Source: Chrysogorgia sp. JL179-B06 (lineage: Eukaryota; Cnidaria; Anthozoa; Scleralcyonacea; Chrysogorgiidae). Taken from it: a stretch of 64,000 bases of DNA. Numbering within the stretch: the stretch's first letter is position 1; each line of letters opens with the position of its first letter. The stretch spans positions 536,001-600,000 of the forward strand of contig JAYKKM010000066.1 in NCBI GenBank assembly GCA_035772405.1, read 5' to 3'. Below are positions 57,559 to 64,000 of this stretch, piece after piece. The notes beneath the pieces were generated by a model, which saw nothing but the letters and a program-made list of their open reading frames with translations, had not been told where the DNA came from and ran no database searches. The position numbers and the translations under genes are program-made.

Positions 57559-58833
57559 ATGGCTTCCCGAAGACGAAAGAAAATGTTTTTGTTGTGTTTA
57601 TTAATGATGCTGGATGATGACCTTCCCCCATCAATCGAAAGGAATACTTGGGTGCGAAAATGGATTTCACGAAGAAACGAACTGGGCGCATTTCACACAC
57701 TTTTTCGAGAATTATCTGTCGAAGATACAATTGGATTCAACGAGTACATGAGGATGCCTTATCATAAATTTATTGATTTGGTGGAACTTGTCAGTCCTTT
57801 GATAAAAAGACGGGATACTATAATGAGAAATTCTATTTCGCCTAGTGAGAGAGTAGCCCTTTGTATCAGGTATTTAGCGACAGGAGAGACATTTCGTTCT
57901 TTGTCATTTCAATTTCGAATTGGGAGAACAACTATTGCTGGTATTGTTATGGATGTATGTGCTGCAATTTTTGATGTACTTGGTGGAAATTATCTTCAAA
58001 CTCCAAATACTCCTGAAAAGTGGAATGAGATTGCCGAGCTATTTTTATCAAGGTGGAATATTCCAAACAACATAGGGGCAATAGATGGTAAACGAATTTT
58101 GATTCAAAAACCTCCCCATTCCGGCTCTCATTTTCACGATTACAAGAGCAATGAAAGTATCATTGCCCTTGTTGTTGCAGGTCCCGAATACGAATGTCTG
58201 TATGCGGATGTTGGGACAAATGGCAGAAATCCAGATGGCCATGCTTGGATGAGATGCTCTCTCAAGAAAGCTCTAGATAATCCAAGTAACCCCTTAAATC
58301 TGCCTCCACCAAGCCCACTTCCAGGCCGCTCTGTTCCAATTCCATTTGTTCTTACAGGGGATGAGGCATTTGCATTATCTCGGCATATGTTAAAGCCATA
58401 CCCAAGCAAGAACCTCACTGTAGAGCAGAGAATTTCTAATTACCGGATTTCAAGAGGAAGAAGGATATCAGAAAACATCTTAGGCATTTTGGGCAACAGA
58501 TGGCGTTGCTTTAGAGTTCCATTTTTATTGGCGCCCATAAAAGTGGAGAAGATAACACTAGCTATACTTACTCTCCATAACTGGCTACGAACTGATGTTA
58601 CTAGTAGAAGTATCTATTGTCCACCTACACTTCTCGACAGAGAGAATTCTGATACCGGGGATATTATCCCGGGGACATGGAGAGAGGATATTCCCTCAGA
58701 GTCTTTTACTGATTTACAACCTGCTGTTGCAAGAAATTGTACAAATGAGGCTAAACAGATGAGAGAAGAGTTTAACTTATGGTTTAATAATGAAGGAGAT
58801 GTGCCATGGCAAAGACATATGTGTGGATTGTAA
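57559..58833 (+). CDS. Harbinger (HARBI1-like) DDE_Tnp_4 transposase, 424 aa
   Basis: The ORF is open with no stop. Residues about 150-365 form the DDE_Tnp_4 nuclease: the first Asp in NNIGAIDGKRILIQKPPHSG, the second in ECLYADVGTNGRNPDGHAW, and the Glu in RGRRISENILGILGNRWRCF. The N-terminal half has an HTH-like region (IRYLATGETFRSLSFQFRIG). The open frame extends upstream to 57361, but that part translates the TIR, so I chose the Met at 57559 (MASRRRKKMF). Length fits the HARBI1 family (about 350-430 aa). It excises and inserts the element at TWA sites and normally needs the partner MADF/Myb-like protein for nuclear import and DNA binding, as known for other Harbingers. Confidence 0.9.
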   Translation: MASRRRKKMFLLCLLMMLDDDLPPSIERNTWVRKWISRRNELGAFHTLFRELSVEDTIGFNEYMRMPYHKFIDLVELVSPLIKRRDTIMRNSISPSERVALCIRYLATGETFRSLSFQFRIGRTTIAGIVMDVCAAIFDVLGGNYLQTPNTPEKWNEIAELFLSRWNIPNNIGAIDGKRILIQKPPHSGSHFHDYKSNESIIALVVAGPEYECLYADVGTNGRNPDGHAWMRCSLKKALDNPSNPLNLPPPSPLPGRSVPIPFVLTGDEAFALSRHMLKPYPSKNLTVEQRISNYRISRGRRISENILGILGNRWRCFRVPFLLAPIKVEKITLAILTLHNWLRTDVTSRSIYCPPTLLDRENSDTGDIIPGTWREDIPSESFTDLQPAVARNCTNEAKQMREEFNLWFNNEGDVPWQRHMCGL

Positions 58834-59731
58834 ATTTTCATGCTTAGTCAAAGACAAACTTAATACTAAATACTGTTATGTTTGTTGTAAAATTTTTGTA
58901 ATTTGTTTGTAAAAATTTGAATACAAAATCTGCACATTTTACCAAATCTTATGCTAATCATCGAGCAACTGTACTATATAATACTTTAGTGATTTCTAAG
59001 GGGTTGCATGATTCTGGAATCTGGATTAATCAACTTTAAATTTCAATTTGGGTTAAAGTCAATCTGGATTCATGAAAACACCCTATAATAAAACATTTTA
59101 CCATTAATAATGAGAAAATAGTTACCAATGAGAAATATCAAAAACAGTTATCAACATTATTTATAGTACTTTTCAAAAAATACAATCTTGTATTATAAAA
59201 ACAACCTGAACAATAAATATCAACAAGAATTACAAACTATATATGTCATTGCTTGCCATGCATAACGGTAAGTTACATCACTTTAATATGACTAATTAAC
59301 AAGTATATATTATAACGATAAATAAAAATGCTTTTCTGTTCGCATTAGGTACATAGCTAAATAATACTACGTGGCTTCAACAAAAATATATTCCTATATT
59401 TCAAATATAAATAAATATAAATATTTCTTCTACTAAGCTCCACAAAGGTTTTTATTAATTTTAGGCAGTCGGGAAGGGGCCTTATTGGAGAAAGGGGACT
59501 TAATAGAAGAAATATGATGCAACAATAATAAAGTTTCTGTTTCATACTTTGTCATACATTGACAATAGGTTACAGTGTTACACCTTTTATGCTGTTCAAC
59601 TTAGATCATGATATTGTTCTTGAAAACTGGAGATATCCGATGGAGAGAAAGAACGTTGTAGATTTCCAGAGATGCAGTCAATAGGTATTGTTTGTTGATG
59701 AGAACTGACTGAAGATGAGAATGAAGAAGGG
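58834..59731. other. Central spacer of the Harbinger element
   Basis: AT-rich spacer between the two convergent genes, holding their 3' ends. No ORF or foldback was recognised. Confidence 0.6.
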
Positions 59732-60909
59732 TTATATCTGTGTTTCTAGATATCTGCATGACATTGAGGTGTTATTACTGACACATTCCACATCTGCATT
59801 TTCCTCTATTTGATATAATATATCTCCAATACACTTCTTTGCTCTACGGAATTGTCGTGGTGAGAATTTTGACAGTGTTAAGCTGACACAATTTGCAAAT
59901 GCTGCTGCTTCACTGTTTCCTGACAACGAATGTTGTTCTTGGGAAGGCTGATCGTGTTCTTGCATCGCATTCACTGCCTGTGCAAACAGTTCAAGTTTCT
60001 TTTCTTCACGTGCATCTCTTTCAAACTTTTTAGACACTTTTCTAGATTTTGGTTTCGGAGGTTGTACTAATGAATCTACTGTATCATCAGTGTCATCACA
60101 GATGACAGTTGCAAATCTCAATTGTTCAAAAAATTCCCATGATGGCTTGTAAATATCTGTTGTGCCTGACCCAGATGGTTTATGAGATGCTTTAGCGTGC
60201 TCTTGCTTAAAGAATTTGATCAGTTCTTTCCATTTCATCTTGATGTCTTGCACATCATATTTATCATCAAGAATTTTTGCAAGAGTATCATACAACAGAT
60301 CTTTGTTACTGTCCTGATGGTAATCTGCAATATTGTGATTCCATAAGCTTTCATTTTCTTGATAGAAAGTAATCAGGGTTTCTGATATATAAATAACAAT
60401 CAAAATATGAGTTGGATAATAGCGGTTGACTCGTTGAGAATATAATAATTATATTCCCAACCAGTTTAGGTAGATATAGTTTAAATAATTTTAATCAACC
60501 AGTTTAAATAAATTTAGGTGAATACAAATTTTTGTAATTTACCTGTATCTTCGGTTGTCCATGTTTTAACATGTTCTCCAGCCACTCCCGCGTTGATTGA
60601 CTCTCGCAAGAACGACAGATCATCCCAATATATCCACTTTATAACTTCACCGGTAGGTTTTTTCATATATCTTAGCAGAGAGCTTCTTAAATTATGCCAT
60701 CTGTTCTTGATATCATCCAAGGTTCGAGGTGAGGTAGACTTTTCTAGTTTCGCCAACAAAGGTGCCAAGGCATTCTTAGTTTTTACTTTATTACCGTAAT
60801 CTTTGAGGTTTTTATCCCACAGTAAATGATTCTCTTTGTAATGTTGAATAAGCATTCTTGTTACGTTTGTACTCCACGATTTATCGACATCCACGTTATC
60901 ATCAGCCAT
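59732..60909 (-). CDS. Tandem-MADF (Myb/SANT-like) protein of the Harbinger, 338 aa
   Basis: Exons (minus) 60909-60543 and 60381-59732, with GTAAAT donor and TATCAG acceptor, join in phase. MADF domain 1 includes MLIQHYKENHLLWDKNLKDY and LDDIKNRWHNLRSSLLRYMK. MADF domain 2 includes TLITFYQENESLWNHNIADY and DIKMKWKELIKFFKQEHAKA. Each exon thus carries about one domain, suggesting internal duplication. The C-terminus has a basic stretch (PKPKSRKVSKKFERDAREEK) and a BESS-like tail. In other Harbingers such a protein binds subterminal repeats and brings the transposase into the nucleus. No lesion seen. Confidence 0.85.
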
Positions 60910-61174
60910 TTTGAAACTTAACTTGAGAGCGTTTGTGGGAAAATAAAATAACGTTATGTGATTGGTTTATTTTAATTTTGTCCCCGGGGAATACTTTTTT
61001 CACCGCGACATGTCGCACGAATTCAAATCATTTTGAATACATGCAACATGTTTCGGGGACAAAATGTTGTCCCCGCGACAAAGTTTTGCCCAGCACACAC
61101 GACGGGATTTGTCCCTGCAACATGTCCCCGCGACATGTCCCCGCGATTTGTCGCCTCGTGTGTCCTAACCTTAA

Positions 61175-61912
61175 AACTGGGTCGTGATTTGAAGACCGCC
61201 GGACCGCCAATTCCTGGCTGTGCCGAAACTGCAACCTCGAAAAGTTGCATGAATAAGTACGATAATCGACGTCCTTCTTGCTAAATTTACTTGTGAGAAG
61301 TTGTTCGCAATGGTGTACAATAACATCCATCGTCAACAGTTGTTGTAAAACGTTGGAAGCCATTGTGATTGAACAAAGGCTGAATTGGTAGCAAACATCA
61401 GTGGTAGCAAACCATATCACATCATCGGAAAGTTAATAGCGATTGCTAGCTATTGCGACATCTGTTGCAAAGTGTTGCAAAATCCGGTGTTTTGATTGGT
61501 TTGCAACACAAAACGCGTCGTGCAACATGCTATATTTAGCGCAACTGTTGCAGTCGGCAATCGTCGACGCGCCTTTAGCGCGATGTTAGAATCCCTAGCC
61601 TGCGTGCAGGCTCTCCCGCGCAGGCGTTTTTTAGGCGAGAAGGGCGCGGGCGGTTGGGACGAACAGGCATTTCAGGCTATGGAATCGCGGGTTTGGGCGC
61701 GCCACCAATGATCCGGTAAGGGTCTGGTAACTAAAGTATGATATATCATGATTCGCGCCGCAAATGAGGCCACGCAGTTTTGAAAAACGTGAGTCCGTGA
61801 CTGTGAATTGGTATTGCATTTAAATTTCTAATTTAATTACAATTTCCTCTTCAAATTCTGACTGTTGCAAGTGCAACAGTTGCAACAGTTGCAACACCCT
61901 AGATCCGCCCCT
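61175..61912. other. Right flank inside the hAT-like insertion
   Basis: No intact gene. A minus-strand stretch (61358-61225) reads MASNVLQQLLTMDVIVHHCE, like a short first exon, but continues into the Harbinger TIR and is not supported. CCTAGCCTGCGTGCAGGC at about 61594-61611 resembles the end of a TIR element; no partner end was found. Multiple GTTGCAAC units occur near 61440-61560 and 61866-61905. Confidence 0.45.
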
Positions 61913-61917
61913 GTTGG

Positions 61918-62655
61918 CTTGATAGTAATTCTCATTGTGTTGATATTGAAGGTTATAATTTCATTCATAATCCCTGCCGGGATAGAACTGGTGGTGGTGT
62001 CGGTATTTATTTAGCTTCCCATTTTGAATACAAATCACGCAATGATTTAACTGATAGCGATGCAATTTGTTCGGAATCGTTGGTAGTCGAAATCAACAGG
62101 TCTAGAGGAAAAAACATTGTTGGGGTTATTTATAGACCACCTAATCATGATGTTAAGGAATTTTTTAAAATTGTTAATTCAACAATAGCCAAAGTCTCTA
62201 AGGAAAACAAACTTTGCTATATTATGGGTGATTTTAATTTAAATCTAATGAATTATCATAGCCATCAACCAACTAGTGAATTTCTAGATATTATGTATTC
62301 GAATATGTTTTTTCCTCTAATAACGCGACCTACCAGAATAACTTCTCATACGGCCACTCTAATTGACAATATTTTTACAAACAACCTTGATAACTGCTCT
62401 TTTAATGGCTTATTGTTTACGGATATTTCTGATCACCTACCTATTTTTTGTATTCTTTATACTCAACGTGTTGATATCGAAAAAGATTCCTATTTCGTTT
62501 TCCGAGATAAAAGTAATTCTAATAAAGTAAAATTTCATAATCTCCTAAATGACACTAATTGGTCAGAATTATCCGGGTACAATGATCCTAAGATAGCATT
62601 TGGCAGTTTTTTAGACAAATTTACATATATATATAATTTTCCCATTTCCCATTAA
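61918..62655 (+). pseudogene. LINE ORF2, remainder of the endonuclease
   Basis: The frame resumes with LDSNSHCVDIEGYNFIHNPC, then RDRTGGGVGIYLASHFEYKS, IVGVIYRPPNHDVKEFF, the conserved YIMGDFNLNLMNY, and FTDISDHLPIF with the catalytic Asp-His pair. Together with 55085-55482 this covers a complete APE endonuclease fold. A 1-nt shift near 62640-62650 separates it from the RT frame. Confidence 0.8.
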
Positions 62656-64000
62656 AAAAGGCTAAAGCTGCAAAACGCATTCATAAAAAACCATGGTTAT
62701 CAAAAGGTCTTTTGAAGTCTATCAGGAGAAAAAATAAACTTTATAAAAAATGCATGATGAAACCTACTCTCGCAAACGGAAATTTTTATAAGAAATATAA
62801 AAATAAACTAATCCATTTACTGCGCATTGCAAAACGTTGCTATTACGAAAAGAGATTGGAACAGTCTAAATCGAATATGAAAAGTACATGGAATATCCTC
62901 AATGAAGTATTAAATAGAAAGAAGCGAATTAACAAATTATCTTCTATTTTTACTATTGATAATAAGGATATTTCCAACTCCATGGAAATTGCTAATAGAT
63001 TTTGTGACTATTTTACAAACATTGGTCCAAACCTAGCTAAAAAAATTCCAGTATCATCATGCAATCATCGTTCTTTCCTTACTGGTAGTATAGTGGATTC
63101 TATATTTTTTGAGCCGGCAACCCAATCAGAAATTGGTGAAATTGTAAATTCTCTTAGAGATGGGACGGCAGCAGGTTGTGATAAAATCCCAATATGGTCT
63201 GTAGAGGATTCCATTGACTTAATTTCCGAACCTTTGACCCATGTTCCAGATCAAATGAAAATTGCTCGAGTTATTCCGTTATTTAAATCAGGTGACAATA
63301 AGGTATTCTCTAATTATAGACCAATTTCGGTCTTACCAATTTTTTCCAAGCTCTTGGAAAGAGCAATGTATAATCGCCTATTGAAGTATTTTGATAGACA
63401 TGGTATTTTATTTAATAATCAGTATGGCTTTAGAAAAAATCATTCTACTTATCTGGCTCTTCTTTATTTATTTGACAAAATTACATCATCAATTGATCAG
63501 ATAAATCATACTGTGGGAATTTTTCTTGATCTATCTAAGGCATTTGATACTGTGAACCACGAGATTCTGTTTGACAAACTTGAGCACTACGGCATCCACG
63601 GATTGGCTCTTGACTGGATAAAGAGTTATTTCAATAACAGACTTCAATTTGTTGAATATAACGGAATATGTTCTTCGTTAAATAGTATTAAGTGTGGTGT
63701 TCCGCAAGGGTCAATCCTTGGTCCGCTGTTGTTTTTGATTTATATCAATGACCTTTGTAATGCCTCTAATATCTTTGATTTTGTTTTGTTTGCTGATGAT
63801 ACTAACATATTTTATTCTCATAACGATCTTTCTTGTTTGATGAATACAATTAATATAGAAATGGTCAAGTTATCTGACTGGTTCAAAACAAATAAATTAT
63901 CAATTAACATTAAAAAATCTAAATATATGATCTTTAAACCCAGGCAAAAAAGGCAAAGAGTTGATTTGATTTTAGAAATAAATAACTTTAGGATTGATAA
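62649..64000 (+). pseudogene. LINE ORF2, reverse transcriptase domain (runs off the window)
   Basis: Open for 450 codons to the window edge. RT blocks in order: SIRRKNKLYKKCM (linker), RVIPLFKSGDNKVFSNYRPI (motif 1/2), QYGFRKNHST, GIFLDLSKAFDTVNHEIL (motif A with the first catalytic Asp), CGVPQGSILGPLLFLIYIND (motif B) and FVLFADDTNIF (motif C, the FADD catalytic pair). The thumb is beginning at KTNKLSINIKKSK. A short in-frame deletion appears between EPLTH and VPDQMK relative to other CR1/L2 members. The RT itself is uninterrupted, but its separation from the endonuclease frame makes ORF2 non-functional as a whole. Confidence 0.85.

Larger units (their letters stand above)
57358..61171. mobile_element. 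Complete PIF/Harbinger element (3,814 bp), structurally intact
   Basis: Left AGGTTGGGACACACGAGGCG, then ACAAATCGCGGGG, faces right CCCCGCGATTTGTCGCCTCG, then TGTGTCCTAACCT, with one mismatch in ~33 bp. TAA occurs at 57355-57357 and 61172-61174. The subterminal regions repeat ACACGA.GCGACAAATC.CGGGG two to three times on the left. It encodes an uninterrupted DDE transposase (plus) and an uninterrupted two-exon tandem-MADF protein (minus), in convergent order. This is the canonical two-gene Harbinger layout. Confidence 0.93.
55482..61913. mobile_element. hAT-like insertion in the LINE (6.4 kb including a nested Harbinger)
   Basis: The left end (AGTGGCGGATCCATCCC) and right end (GCACCCT-like AGATCCGCCCCT) are complementary over GGCGGATC(C/T)A. 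TTGTCT (left) and TTGGCT (right) look like a mutated target duplication. Removing the insert brings GISET directly to LDSNS in the same frame. About 2.6 kb of its own sequence surrounds the 3.8-kb Harbinger. There is no hAT transposase, so it was mobilised in trans. Confidence 0.65.
54137..64000 (+). mobile_element. CR1/L2-like LINE, full coding layout, split by a 6.4-kb insertion; 3' end outside window
   Basis: ORF1 lies at 54196-54873 and onward. ORF2 starts with an endonuclease at about 55100-55482, is interrupted, and resumes at 61918. RT runs to the window end. The 5' boundary is approximate, 60 bp before ORF1 and just next to the divergent HECT gene. Lesions: an 11-bp duplication in ORF1, the hAT-like insertion in the endonuclease, and a frameshift at about 62650. 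Confidence 0.8.

Noticed and set aside
61028..61420. 130-aa minus-strand ORF starting MIWFATTDVCY as a gene
   Set aside because: Its C-terminal half is the Harbinger right TIR in translation and the rest has no recognisable domain.
1..64000. tRNA or rRNA genes
   Set aside because: No cloverleaf with A/B-box consensus or rRNA-like stretch was noticed by eye; a tRNAscan-SE/Infernal run would be decisive.

Overview
This is eukaryotic, metazoan DNA: AT-rich, with GT..AG introns and essentially no compact gene order. Most of it is transposable elements and their remains. The protein families look most like those of cnidarians, probably an anthozoan: an Academ-type transposase, HARBI1/MADF, CR1/L2-like LINEs, tyrosine recombinase-like genes and a HECT-only E3. 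The assignment is inference; no host marker gene is present.

Layout. (1) 0.6-11.8 kb: a decayed EnSpm/CACTA-type transposase gene is split by a 9,165-bp element (2217-11381). That element has ~70-bp imperfect terminal inverted repeats (TIRs), a perfect 9-bp target-site duplication (TSD), an intact four-exon Academ-type transposase and a convergent RecQ-like helicase with one nonsense codon. Smaller non-autonomous elements and a LINE 3' end sit inside it. (2) 11.8-19.3 kb: MITEs, LINE fragments, a short two-exon ORF, a broken gene of a multicopy family and a HECT C-lobe gene end. (3) 19.3-25.4 kb: two broken tyrosine recombinase genes on the minus strand; one is split by a 2,966-bp element made largely of 119-bp ACGT-rich tandem repeats with a dimeric higher-order pattern. 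(4) 26-35 kb: a 31-bp minisatellite, then a ~2.1-kb unit present in about 2.1 tandem copies, one copy split by a 2.7-kb TA-flanked TIR element. (5) 35-41.4 kb: a minisatellite-bearing TIR element split by a 2.4-kb TAA-flanked element carrying a gag-protease fragment. Next is a four-exon integrase-like gene whose first exon holds 25 perfect copies of a 14-bp repeat. (6) 41.8-44.4 kb: small elements. (7) 44.7-54.1 kb, minus strand: a large four-exon gene of unknown function with one in-frame stop, then an intact 371-codon HECT-domain gene with a piggyBac remnant in its first intron. (8) 54.1-64 kb: a CR1/L2-like LINE (ORF1, endonuclease, RT) split by a hAT-like insertion, which is itself split by a structurally intact 3,814-bp PIF/Harbinger element encoding a DDE transposase and a tandem-MADF protein.

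The nesting gives relative ages: CACTA, then Academ-type; LINE, then hAT-like, then Harbinger; minisatellite TIR element, then Harbinger-like carrier. The intact coding potential lies in the Harbinger pair, the Academ-type transposase and the HECT gene. Everything else coding shows at least one lesion.
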